Below are positions 12,001-20,380 of a stretch of DNA of 64,000 nucleotides, in pieces. The DNA comes from Apoderus coryli (taxonomy: Eukaryota > Arthropoda > Insecta > Coleoptera > Attelabidae). The stretch lies in assembly GCA_911728435.2 (NCBI GenBank), contig OU452210.1, forward strand, positions 13,578,001 through 13,642,000. The letters run 5' to 3'. Position 1 is the first letter of the stretch. Each line of letters begins with the position of its first letter. A program made the position numbers and the translations under genes. The notes under the pieces are model-generated. The model had not been told where the DNA came from and ran no database searches. It was given only the letters and a program-made list of their open reading frames with translations.

Positions 12001-15000
12001 GGCTTATAGAAACTTGGGATTTTGATATAGATAGCTGTGTCACATGTACAAAAATATGTTCTTCATTATAAGTCAAGCTTCTGGGATAATTTTAATAGTC
12101 TTAGCAATTGTCTTCCATGTCTAGCTAAAGTTGTGAAGTGACGTCGCTATTTTTACGGAAATTATAGGTAACGAACAACAAAACCTGGAAAGACATTGCT
12201 GGAATGTTGGGTATTGGTGCGTCATCAAGTGCTGCATACACGCTGAGAAAACATTATACTAAAAATCTGCTAGCGTATGAATGTCAGTTTGATAGGGGCG
12301 GTATTGATCCACAACCGATCATCAATAAGGTGGAGGCCACCAGTAAAAAGAAAAGTGCCAAAGCCACGTCAGTACCATCTCCAGGTTCAAGTAACTCCCA
12401 GGATTCGTTTCCACCTGGGAGCGGCAGTGCTTCAATGGATGGCTATGGAGGCTATAATGGTTATCCAACTAGTGGTAATCCCGATTATCCACCACAGAGG
12501 CCTTCGTCACAGTCCGCACCTTCTCCCCATGGAGGTAGGTATTATTTTGCATGCATACATAATTAAGAAATAGTTTAGATACACTTCTCGCTTTCTAATT
12601 TGCTAAATAATTTTCACAATTACTATTGCTTAGTTTGTAAAATTTTTTTCTAAACCGTTTTTTAAGTTACATATTATATTACCTGCATAAAACTCAATTT
12701 TATTACACCTCAGTATGCATTAAATTACACTATCGCATACATTACTAGTTATTGGATGTTTATCAAAATAATTATCTATATTATTTCTTGTTACACGTAA
12801 TAAAGTGCTTATTTTACAATTGTCCCCATTATTTACAAGGAATGTATAACAATTTTCGTTATGGCATGACTGACAGAGCAAAATTTACAGTAAACTAAAC
12901 ACAAATGTAATAATTTCACTAATCATCCAAGCCTAAGCTATATTTTATTAACAGTACCTAGTAAAATTAATGAAAAAACTATAAAATAGCCACTGTAATT
13001 TATTTAAATTTGTGTTTTAAAAAGGAAACAGCGCAGGTCCCAAAACGGAACCTTGGGATACAGTCTTTTATGAGGCTCCGTGTCTAAAGCTTTGATAAAG
13101 TCTAGGTGTCAGTTTGAAGGATTACTTTTATCTTTTAAAGTTTGCGTCACCAGTTCTTTTATATATTTTTTAAATAGCACTCTTTTAGGTTTATATTTTT
13201 ACGATAGTTTTTTTTAAATAAAGATAAATATTCCTCGTGAGATATCGTATATATATATTTACAACTTTTTGCATATTCACACTTTTTTGCAAATACCATT
13301 TGGAAATATCTTTTATTTATTTATTTATATTTCTGTTTACTTACTCGATGCCCATGTTCAGTGTTGTTCCCAGGTGCTTTTTCGTATTTTATTTATTTAT
13401 AGTAAAAAACGTACTAGATTCTAAGTACGTTTTTAATCAAATCAATATTTATCCCCTAACCCAAGGAAAACCAAATATTCTGACGAAATGGCTAATAGAT
13501 ACGAAGAAGTGAAACTTTACTCATCTAACCATCTTTGGCTGTCTGCTGTGTGCATCTGAATCAGCAGGGAAGAGGTCAAATAAGAGAACAAAGAAATCTA
13601 GTACGACAATTGTAAATCTAGTACGAAAATTGTAAATCTAGTACGAAAAAAAAAAGCATGCGAACAACACTGCCCATGTTCTCAACTAGAAAGAAACTAA
13701 AATGTTTGAACTACTTTGAAATCAATAAATATTATATTCGTTGTATTTGTGATGAACTGAATTGTAAGGGAGGTAAATTCTGTGTAAAATCAAATTATCT
13801 AATAACTGTTAAATTTTAATTCCAAGCATTTTTTATACTACAATAGACTAACATGTTCATAAAAAAATTTGTAGGTTCTGGAGGTGCCAACCATTTGAAC
13901 AGTGCCGGATCCAGTGGTCCTAACCCTGCTGGAGGTGGAGCTGGTGACAATGTAAACGTTTCTAACCCTTTTGATGACGTGTCACCAAGTCCACCACCTC
14001 GAGGTGGACCTTTTCCTGGTGGTCCGCACCCACCGTACCCGTCAGGTGCACCACCACGACCGCCCGGTCAGAATTATTCTGGTCAACCTGGATATCAATA
14101 TCCAGGTCCAGGACCGGGTCAAACTGCACCGCCAGATCAGTATTCTCCTTATTCTAATGCATCAGGTTAGTAGACACTAGAAAGTTTTATTGAATTTAAT
14201 TTATAAAACGACTGATGTCGGAGGTATGGAGTAGAATTAACTAAAGTAGTTGTTACATTATTATTTATTATAGAAAGCTTAATTTTAATTTAAAATATAA
14301 TTTTGCAGTAAATTTATTTATTTGTGCATGTGGTTATTAAGTTGGTTTAAAATATATAAACAGGTTATCCACCAAGACCAGTGTATCCTCCATATTCAGG
14401 TGACTCAGCAAATTCCCAACCGCAACAAAATGCAGGACAGCCAGGACCGAATGCAGCACCCCAAGATCCATACAGATACAGTGCAACACCTGCAGGTGGT
14501 GGTTACAATCCAAGACCGACCTATCCTGGAACACAAGCTAATCAAAGCGGGCCTCCGACGTCACAAGCTGCAGGCCCAGGAGCTTTTCCTGGACACCAGG
14601 AGTATTATAGACCAGAACAGGTAATTAGTTTTAGTTCGAACTTATTGACATTACAATTGTTTAAACAATGATGTTTAATAGAACGCTGCACCTGGTGGTT
14701 ATCCTCCTGGAGCACCTGCAAACAAAAATATGCCACCTCCTGGACATCAACCACCTCGAAGACATCCTGATTTTGCCAAAGATCAGCCTTATCCACCTTA
14801 TGGACAACCAAGAACTCCCATGTATGGTAAGTCAATTTTTATCAGTTCTTATTTTATATTTTGACCATTTTGATTTTTATTGATATCTGTTTTGCAAGCA
14901 GATTTCTTTGTGATTAATAAGCCTTCATACTGATCGTTTTTTTTTTAATCGACTAATTTCCCAATTATAAATAATTGTACAGCGAAATCAAAATTCTTAA

Positions 15001-17970
15001 ATTGTAATTTGTTGTAGGTGGTTGGCCAAATAATAACCAGTATCGTCCTCCTCAATATGGACCAAACCAACCCGCTAATCAGCAATGGAACCAAGGCGGT
15101 AGACCTAGCGGACCGTGGCCGGCAAATCAAGGATTTCAAGGATCTCAGCCAGGTCAACCCCAATGGCAGCCGATTGCGAATCAAGGCAACCAAAGTCCTC
15201 CAATGCGTCCTGTTATTCGGCCAGGCAAACCATTTCCACCAATCATGCCTCCAGGGGGTAATGTGAAGACACCTAATCAGGGAGCTACTACGAATTCTTA
15301 TGGACATGCGCAAATGCCTAAACGAGAAATAACCTTTCCGCCAGATAGTGTTGAAAACGTTGGTCCAGTTCTTTACAGAAGAAAAAGAATTTGTCGAGCT
15401 GATATTGGTCAAATTGATCCTTGGAGATTGATAATGTGTTTACGGTCTGGATTGTTAACCGAAAGCACGTATGCTCTTGATGTTTTGAATATTTTACTCT
15501 TTGACGATACGTCAGTGGGATATTTTGGATTAAATCATTGGCCGGGTCTCCTTGATTTATTGTTGGAGCATTTCAAGAGGAACTTGTCTGACACTTTCGA
15601 CGGACCTTATCCATCGCCCGAGAAAACTGAGAGTAACGAAGTTGACTTAGGTGCTGTAGTAAAACCAGTTGATCCATGTTTGAAGCAAGTTATGTTGCAG
15701 AAAACTACAAATTATACGATGATGTCTAGACGAGGCGATCCAGTCAAATTTGTGGAACGAGATGAAGATATTTTTGTTCGTGATGATCTTAAAGATTGGG
15801 ATTTACGAGGTGATGTCAACATTGCTAATACTATAGCTGATACTCCAGTAGATCCGTGGTACACGAATTCCGAGCATATTTTACCCAATTTCCAAGCTGA
15901 GTTTGGGAGAATACCTTTCCATATGAAACTTGAGGACAAGGCTAAGCCGCAAGAAGACAGTGAAAACAAAAATGAAATTAGTGACAAAAAACGCGTTAGG
16001 ACAAAAACATTAAGTGATGTGATTTCTCGAATTAAGGGCGAAGATATTGAGACAACTGTTAAGACTGAAGTGAGTGAAAACGTAAATCCGAGTGTAGATC
16101 TGAACAATAGTGAATGTAATAATAAAGAAATACCCATAAATGATCCGGTGGGTTCATTGAAACGTAGACGATTAAGTGATTATGAAGATGAATCGTATTC
16201 TAGAGATGACACCAGTTTGGTATTATTTACGGAGAGTCAGGATAATGTAGGGAAACGATGCGTATGCATTTCGAACATATTGCGGAGTCTTAGTTTTATT
16301 CCTGGTAATGAGGTGGAATTCGCGCGAAATATCGGATTCTTGGCGTTGGTTGGAAAGTTATTGTTGTTTCATCATGATCATCCACCTAGGACGCAGAAGA
16401 CACGAAATTATGACAGAGAGGTAAGCTATTTTCATTTCTTCTAAACACATAAATCCTTCACGATGTTATTCTACTTTTCTTTAAGTTCTTATTATAAATG
16501 AACCTAGGGCCAATTCTTGAAAACCGTAGTCGAACGATTGAGAACACTTCTCTCGATTGTTCTGCTCCACGGTTTTCGAGGACTGACGCCTTCCTGATCT
16601 TTGGTTTCTGACCGTAATGGGTGTTATCTGTCATCTCGTGCTTTTAGCCAGTCCTTCCTCCGTTTATATCTTTTTATGTCTGCCGTTACAATTTATCGTT
16701 TGCTTGTATGACAAGTGTGTTTTCGTGGGCTTCAGCAAAAACGAAGACCTTCCGAACTTTGTTCTTCATAACGGATGAGGGTTAAGTCCCTTCTGATCTG
16801 TGCATTTGAACTATGGGGCTGACGCCCTGGTTGTGTCCACTTGGTCACAAAACGAGTTTCCTACGTGCACAACATACAATTCGACACTCCAAATAATTGT
16901 CAAATCATTATGCCAGGTCTCTAAAGTGTGCTAAACTATTGGATGGACTTATTTCAGGATCTGATTCTGTCATACTACTGCCAACTTGCTTCGTTTTCGA
17001 AAGGAAGGAACATTGGTAGCTTCTAGGAAAACAGTCGAACATCTATATAGTGAAAGACCAAAATGTTGACCGAAATTGCACTGTTTGCAAATTAAATTCA
17101 TAACTGAACTTATTTTGCTTGGAAAGATGCATAAATAAAATATTAATGAAAGTCAATTCTTTGTTTGAATTACTGTTTAAGAATAATTTTTGTTTGCAGG
17201 AGGATGCAGACTTCGCTGATTCATGTAGTAGTCTCCAAGGGGAGAGTGAATGGTGGTGGGACTTTCTGAATCAGATTCGCGAAAATATCCTGGTCTGTAT
17301 AGCCAACATAGCTGGACAAATCGAGGTTTCGCTATATGAAGAATATGTAGCTAGGCCGCTGCTAGATGGTTTGCTGCACTGGGCTATTTGTCCTTCAGCT
17401 ACAGCGCAGGATCCTTTCCCGTCCGTTGGACCGAATTCTTTATTATCCCCTCAAAGACTGGCGTTAGAAGCCCTTTGTAAATTGTGCGTTACTAACGGTA
17501 ACGTTGATCTTGTCATAGCTACACCACCTTTTAGTAGATTGGAGCGGTTATGTGCTGTATTAACTAAAAACCTCTGCAGATCGGAAGATCAAGTTTTACG
17601 CGAATTTTCCATAAACCTTTTACATTATTTAGCAGCAGCTGATAGCAGCATGGCGAGGGTTGTAGCGATGCAGTCACCATGTGTATCTTTATTAGTGGCG
17701 TTCATAGAACAAGCTGAACAAAGTGCTTTGACTGTTGCCAATCAACATGGGATCAGTGCGCTGAGAGATAATCCAGATTCAATGGGAACCAGTCTGGATA
17801 TGTTACGGCGAGCTGCTGCTACGTTAGTATTTTTATCACGGCATCCAGATAATAGACCTCTACTCGTACAGCAAGAATCGAGGCTGTTATCGCTAGTGAT
17901 GAGCCAAATACTAGATCAGCAAGTAGCTTTACTCATCTCTAAAGTGCTGTATCAAATATCCCACAGCTAA
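5894..17970 (+). CDS. osa: osa / ARID1 (BAF250) 3' two-thirds, eleven exons, 5' end outside window
   Basis: ARID-domain subunit that defines the BAP form of the Brahma SWI/SNF nucleosome remodeller in the nucleus. Joined in phase, the exons 5894-6026, 6114-7031, 7107-7294, 9260-9304, 11573-11761, 12168-12534, 13875-14165, 14364-14620, 14682-14826, 15018-16420 and 17200-17970 give 1568 codons plus TAA. A Pro/Gly/Ser/Gln-rich low-complexity N-terminal part (residues 1-428 of this fragment) precedes the ARID (about 445-534). A second Pro/Gly/Gln-rich stretch follows (about 560-945), then the EHD1-like block (about 947-1035) and the C-terminal BAF250_C repeat domain (about 1255-1568). Every intron has GT/AG ends and every junction keeps frame, so the gene looks intact. 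The initiator exon(s) lie upstream of base 1. Confidence 0.96.
6114..7031 (+). CDS. osa: osa large Pro/Gln-rich exon
   Basis: Acceptor TTTTCAG ends at 6113 and donor GTAAGT starts at 7032; entry and exit are both one base into a codon. It encodes about 306 residues rich in Pro, Gly, Gln, His and Ser (for example PMPPRPSSGQSDSSGP near the start and SPGPPQNFHMGPPAGHHHSG in the middle), then a Thr/Val-rich end. It is predicted to be disordered. No catalytic motif is expected here. Confidence 0.95.
7107..7294 (+). CDS. osa: osa exon with acidic/aromatic conserved block
   Basis: Acceptor TTTGTAG ends at 7106 and donor GTAAGT starts at 7295 (phase 0 exit). It completes an Ala codon and encodes SGEDPQCPQTPKANRK followed by MNSMHDDYGDLSSPSWPRT. 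The DDYGDLSSPSWPRTPASP region reads as a less repetitive, conserved island preceding the ARID part of the protein. Confidence 0.95.
7295..9259. other. osa intron with a possible TIR element
   Basis: About 2 kb of intron. Bases about 7640-7990 are less AT-rich than the surroundings but show no sustained coding frame and no recognised motif. A TIR-like pair lies at 8435-8461 and 8759-8800 (annotated separately). The remainder is AT-rich and featureless. Confidence 0.6.
8435..8800. mobile_element. Inverted-repeat-bounded segment, MITE-like
   Basis: The left arm (from CCTCGCACATGTCACGG at 8435) and the reverse complement of the right arm (ending GCGAGG at 8800) share CCTCGC and a long ATGTCA-GGAAAGTGGATG block. 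The arms differ by about 15 extra bases between the two blocks in the right arm. The interior is AT-rich and non-coding. The arm length makes chance pairing unlikely; mobility is inferred. Confidence 0.5.
9260..9304 (+). CDS. osa: osa 45-nt exon
   Basis: Acceptor TATTTCCAG ends at 9259 and donor GTTTCT starts at 9305. The 15 codons read VFNSHVPPQDTYRSK and are flanked by phase-0 introns of about 2 kb on each side. Skipping it would keep the frame, so it could be alternatively included. The peptide lies directly before the KTDSLGKLYEMDD segment that leads into the ARID. The length divisible by three, the splice signals and the match of both flanking phases support it as a real exon. Confidence 0.85.
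9305..11572. other. osa intron upstream of the ARID exon
   Basis: AT-rich intron without a supported gene. Near 9795-9850 the minus strand reads LNSRKMTTL, similar to the LNSRKTVAM segment of the RT at 1365-2477, so a tiny RT relic is possible. A hairpin with an 8-bp stem sits at 10358-10382 (CGGCTATC paired with GGTAGCCG). A 22-bp direct repeat occurs at 10700-10721 and 10837-10858. Confidence 0.55.
10700..10858. repeat. Pair of identical 22-bp direct repeats
   Basis: The sequence AAACCTGTTCCGGGCCTGAT plus GG occurs exactly at 10700-10721 and again at 10837-10858. Between them a third GCCTGATG lies inside a small palindrome (CTACAT-GCCTG-ATGTAG, about 10767-10783). This is a GC-rich motif in very AT-rich intron DNA, of unknown function. 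Confidence 0.75.
11573..11761 (+). CDS. osa: osa exon, first half of ARID
   Basis: Acceptor TATTTACAG ends at 11572 and donor GTTTGT starts at 11762; both ends are phase 0. It encodes 63 residues starting KTDSLGKLYEMDD and then the first ARID helices, with RRSWLDKLLAFMDDR, the CPTISKNPLDLFRLY loop/helix and VKDRGGFME. ARID binds DNA with little sequence preference in Osa-type proteins (family knowledge). The domain is split by an intron exactly after GGFME. Confidence 0.97.
11813..11938. repeat. Imperfect inverted repeat (hairpin) in ARID-splitting intron
   Basis: CAGGCAAAAAGCT...TTAGCTTTGTC at 11813-11852 pairs with GACAAAGCTAATTTTTTGCC plus CTG at 11916-11938. The left arm carries about 17 extra bases. 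Inside lies a second small inverted pair (GTCTAGGA / TCCTTGGAC). It may be a small MITE or a structured intron element. Confidence 0.45.
12168..12534 (+). CDS. osa: osa exon, second half of ARID plus Ser/Gly/Pro-rich linker
   Basis: Acceptor AATTATAG ends at 12167 and donor GTAGGT starts at 12535, leaving one base of a Gly codon. The ARID continues with NKTWKDIAGMLGIGASSSAA and TLRKHYTKNLLAYECQFDRG, matching the C-terminal helix signature of the domain. A Lys-rich piece (TSKKKSAK) and a low-complexity stretch rich in Ser, Gly, Pro and Tyr follow. Confidence 0.97.
13025..13115 (-). mobile_element. Tiny non-LTR reverse-transcriptase fossil
   Basis: On the minus strand LDFIKAFDT (RT catalytic block A) and TVSQGSVLGPALF (RT block B) can both be read, but only about 20 bases separate them instead of the usual 50 or more codons. 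This is a strongly internally deleted remnant. Its block sequences differ from the other RT copies in the window, so it may be another family. Confidence 0.65.
13593..13652. repeat. 20-bp tandem repeat, about three copies
   Basis: The unit AAATCTAGTACGAMAATTGT is present at 13593-13612 and 13613-13632. A third, partial copy at 13633 runs into a poly-A stretch. The copies are almost identical, implying recent expansion. Confidence 0.85.
13875..14165 (+). CDS. osa: osa exon, Gly/Pro-rich
   Basis: Acceptor TTTGTAG ends at 13874 and donor GTTAGT starts at 14166. It completes a split Gly codon and encodes about 97 residues: a Gly/Asn/Ser-rich start, the more conserved-looking NVSNPFDDVSPSPPPRGGP, then Pro/Gly/Tyr/Gln repeats. 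Entry and exit phases match the neighbouring exons. Confidence 0.94.
14364..14620 (+). CDS. osa: osa exon, Pro/Gln/Tyr-rich
   Basis: Acceptor ATAAACAG ends at 14363 and donor GTAATT starts at 14621. It completes a Gly codon and leaves phase 0. It encodes about 85 residues such as YPPRPVYPPYSGDSANSQ and GHQEYYRPEQ at the end. It is disordered low-complexity sequence typical of this part of Osa/ARID1. Confidence 0.94.
14682..14826 (+). CDS. osa: osa exon, Pro-rich
   Basis: Acceptor TTTAATAG ends at 14681 and donor GTAAGT starts at 14827. It starts at a codon boundary (AAC) and ends one base into a Gly codon. It encodes 48 residues including GHQPPRRHPDFAKDQPYPP. The intron before it is only about 60 bases. 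Confidence 0.92.
15018..16420 (+). CDS. osa: osa exon, EHD1-like block and start of C-terminal domain
   Basis: Acceptor GTTGTAG ends at 15017 and donor GTAAGC starts at 16421 (phase 0). The first 100 or so residues are Gln/Asn/Pro/Trp-rich. Then comes the conserved block beginning KREITFPPDSVENVGPVLYR and including RADIGQIDPWRLIMCLRSGL, characteristic of ARID1-family proteins. A charged linker rich in Lys/Glu/Asp follows, with a basic LKRRRLSDYEDE segment that could act as a nuclear signal. The exon ends within the BAF250_C region (CVCISNILRSLSFIPGNEVE and onward). Confidence 0.97.
16421..17199. other. osa last intron
   Basis: About 780 bp of less AT-rich intron without an ORF. Near its start (about 16515-16580) two arms, GAAAACCGTAGTCGAACGAT and the roughly complementary ATTGTTCTGCTCCACGGTTT, flank GAGAACACTTCTCTC and could fold as an imperfect hairpin. 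The phrase CTGACGCC occurs twice. The origin of this segment is unknown. Confidence 0.5.
17200..17970 (+). CDS. osa: osa terminal exon, BAF250_C domain and stop
   Basis: Acceptor TTTGCAG ends at 17199, and the exon reads EDADFADSCSSLQGESEWWW in frame to TAA at 17968-17970. It encodes 256 residues of the helical C-terminal ARID1 domain, with EWWWDFLNQIRENILVCIA, LAPLE-type helices such as SPQRLALEALCKLCVTNGN, and LLHYLAAADSS. This domain contacts the core of the SWI/SNF complex (family knowledge). The protein ends KVLYQISHS, a normal-looking end with no truncation. Confidence 0.97.
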   Translation, partial: EDADFADSCSSLQGESEWWWDFLNQIRENILVCIANIAGQIEVSLYEEYVARPLLDGLLHWAICPSATAQDPFPSVGPNSLLSPQRLALEALCKLCVTNGNVDLVIATPPFSRLERLCAVLTKNLCRSEDQVLREFSINLLHYLAAADSSMARVVAMQSPCVSLLVAFIEQAEQSALTVANQHGISALRDNPDSMGTSLDMLRRAAATLVFLSRHPDNRPLLVQQESRLLSLVMSQILDQQVALLISKVLYQISHS

Positions 17971-18940
17971 TCTTGATCCCCTGTAGTTGGTAATCGCGGA
18001 GTGTACATAGTTTAATGGGTTTATCGTAACTTAAAAAAACTTAAGCTGTAATTTAAATTTTGTTAGAAATTAGTATTACATAGAATTTACTGTTTCGCAC
18101 GTTTTTGTTAACATTTATTTGACATTTTTTTACTCAATTTGGAGTAAAGATGGTTGTGTTTTATACATATACAGTGTGTTCCCGACTCTTGTAAAATATT
18201 CTAGATTAAATTTGATTTTCTTGCGTCCAGCTCTGCTTGGTTTGAAACTAATTTGACACATAATTTTAGTTTTGTAAAATCAAGTATACTGATTTTATTA
18301 AAAAAAAAAAAAATTGTGAAAAATTAGATAAGTGTCTATTATTCAAAATTGTTTAAACTAAACATGAAACATTCGAGAATTTTTTTATTTGCATCTTTTC
18401 AACCTAGAAAAGCCGACGACAGATAACTTGCTTCAAGAATCACAGTAGGCCTCCTCGTAACTTCAACCGAAAGGACACTTTACTAGTGTAAAAAAGTCAG
18501 TATTTTCAAAATTTCCAAGGCATACTTGATTTTTCCAATCTAAAATTATGTGTCAAATTGTTTCAAACCTGGACTTGGACCCCAGAAGATCAAATTTAAA
18601 CTCGAAAATTTTAAAAGACTCGTTTGACCTATCCGGGGACACACTGTATATTTTACATAAATATGTATCAAAAATAGAGTATGGTGTACAATACTTTACA
18701 TTCTTTTATTCAGCTCCTCAGTCACAAAATTTCATAAAACTAATAATTTTAAAAACACAAGAAGTATGACAATTATTTGACTAATTTTTAATTGTAAAGT
18801 TTGTGATACTTTGACTTTAATGAAAAGGAGTTTGTATTATTATTATTATTATAACGAACTTACATTGTGTATTATTTGAAACAGTCTCTATAATATCTTT
18901 TTTATTACTTTAAAGGTATATACTTTCTTGATTGAATAAA
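17971..18940 (+). other. Probable osa 3' UTR
   Basis: AT-rich sequence after the stop codon. The first clear AATAAA I see is at 18935-18940. A real cleavage site could lie earlier using a variant signal such as ATTAAA. If transcription reaches 18940, the mRNA contains the palindromic MITE at 18170-18648. A (TTA)n microsatellite lies at about 18835-18852. Confidence 0.4.
18170..18648. mobile_element. Palindromic TA-flanked MITE
   Basis: It starts TA-CAGTGTGTTCCCG and ends CGGGGACACACTG-TA. Each arm is over 110 bases: the left arm (18170-18290) read in reverse complement aligns with the right arm (18517-18648), sharing ATACTTGATTTT, TAAAATTATGTGTCAAATT, GTTTCAAACC, ATCAAATTTAA and the terminus. 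TA flanks and the CAGTG termini fit a Tc1/mariner-type non-autonomous element. There is no coding capacity. It lies 200 bases downstream of the osa stop. Confidence 0.8.
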
Positions 18941-19054
18941 ACACGTCTACTCCACAAAATGATAATGAATGATGATGATGATGAATGATATACTTTCTCT
19001 TAAACGCTGTGGTACATTTTATTTCAAACTGTTCCAGGTTAAATGAATAATTTA

Positions 19055-20375
19055 TATTGGAAATAATCGACGTCTGCTCCTCAGATGAATCAATTATAAT
19101 ATTCAAACAACTATAAAACCATACATGTTTCAGGAATCACAATTCCAATCAGTGGAATAATCATATAATAATAATTCTTTATTGCATAACAGGCTTTCGC
19201 CCAATAACAAGACAATATCTTAAGCATAATTCAACTTAACTATAAATTTACATAATAAAAAATAAATGGACTATATATATACGATCGTATATATATTCAA
19301 AATTAAATATAAACTATATATACTTATTAACATCCAATAGTAGGCATACCAAAACCAAAATACTTTATATACATGGTGCATATAAACAAAATTCAATAAA
19401 TGAAAGCAACCCTCAAGTACCCCCAATTTGATAATTTAGTACACATACATAACACAGGCTTAAAACAGGCTTTCAACAGAAAAGCAAAGCATATATAATA
19501 TATTATATAACATATAAAAATGTGTAAATTTTCACCAAAATACCTTCATAATAAACACTTATTTTACGTTTATGTATACATCCTTTTCCCATATACGAAT
19601 CCTTAACATTCAGTAGATATTACCATACACTATTCTTTACCGTTAATACATTAGAAAGAATTACCTAAGCCAAAGTGTGGGACAGCTGGGCAATTCATAG
19701 ATTAGAGTCATTCACAAAAGATCTTCTGCAGGTCGAAGTGAATGGAGGCCAAACCGCCTAAACGACTCCGAAAAACAATCTACAATCTACCTAAGTCATT
19801 CTCTTTCGTTACTACAACATACCTATGATACCCTTCATATGGTTAACCCTACTTTTACTTTACAAATAGAAATTTAAAAATAATATACATGAACTATTTG
19901 CTGATTTATACCAATGTTTAATTTGACTTTACTGCACAACCGACATCGAATATCTATCCATAATTTATACCGCTTTTCACCTTACAATAGAGATCTAAAT
20001 ATGTATGTTCTATGATGTTGACATTAACGTTATGTCATTTCACAGTTGTCACATACCATTTCATATTCATTTTACTAACAACTGCCTAATTGGCTGACTA
20101 TTTGAGTTAAATTTTAATTAATTAAGTTCTAAACTTTGAAATGAAAAAAACACACAAAATATTATTATATTATCGATCTAGAATGTGGTTAAATGTAAGT
20201 GTATATTTTCGTTCAATAGATTGCCATTATCCAAATTTTATTTTGTAGAATCCTTATTGATTAATCGTCCCATAATGTTTTTCTGATTATACAACTGATG
20301 ATGGAAACTGTGATTCATGAAACATGTATGGTTTTATAGTTGGTAGACTATTATAATTATTATTTCCAATATCAT
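19055..20375. repeat. 1.3-kb foldback structure with long inverted arms
   Basis: The left arm at 19055-19155 contains ATATTGGAAATAAT and later CTATAAAACCATACATGTTT, CA, GAATCACA. The reverse complement of 20295-20375 has the same order with a short indel between the blocks. The arms flank about 1.1 kb, at whose left end sits a retrotransposon-type tail (19164). This may be a foldback element or a DNA transposon later hit by a retrotransposon. Confidence 0.65.
19164..19300 (-). mobile_element. Non-LTR 3' end, same tail family as 42508 and 30640
   Basis: ATAATAATAATTCTTTATTG, then TAACAGG and CAATAACAAGACAATAT, matches the start of the element at 42508 (TTCTTTATTGTCTAACAGG, CCAATTACAAGACAATAT). 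It also resembles the one at 30640. No RT coding sequence is visible to its right, so this is a severely 5'-truncated copy, or a SINE sharing the tail. The right boundary is uncertain. Confidence 0.6.
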
Positions 20376-20380
20376 CTTTA

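Larger units (their letters stand above)
12535..13874. other. osa intron with RT fossil, hairpin and tandem repeat
   Basis: AT-rich intron. It holds a short antisense reverse-transcriptase fossil at about 13025-13115, a near-perfect 30-bp palindrome at 13405-13434 (AAAAACGTAC / GTACGTTTTT arms), and a 20-bp unit repeated almost three times at 13593-13652. No gene is supported. Confidence 0.65.

Noticed and set aside
11789..12076. Overlapping frames on both strands in the ARID-splitting intron
   Set aside because: They coincide with an inverted repeat, which makes open frames on both strands likely by chance. No motif is present.
13593..13652. CRISPR-like repeat array
   Set aside because: The units are contiguous with no spacers, and the host is a eukaryote; this is a small tandem repeat.
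15712..16137. 141-codon antisense frame in the osa exon
   Set aside because: It lies wholly inside a well-supported exon on the other strand. Its composition mirrors the coding strand and matches no family.
18960..18985. ATGATGATG-rich run as a possible regulatory or coding repeat
   Set aside because: It is a simple trinucleotide microsatellite.
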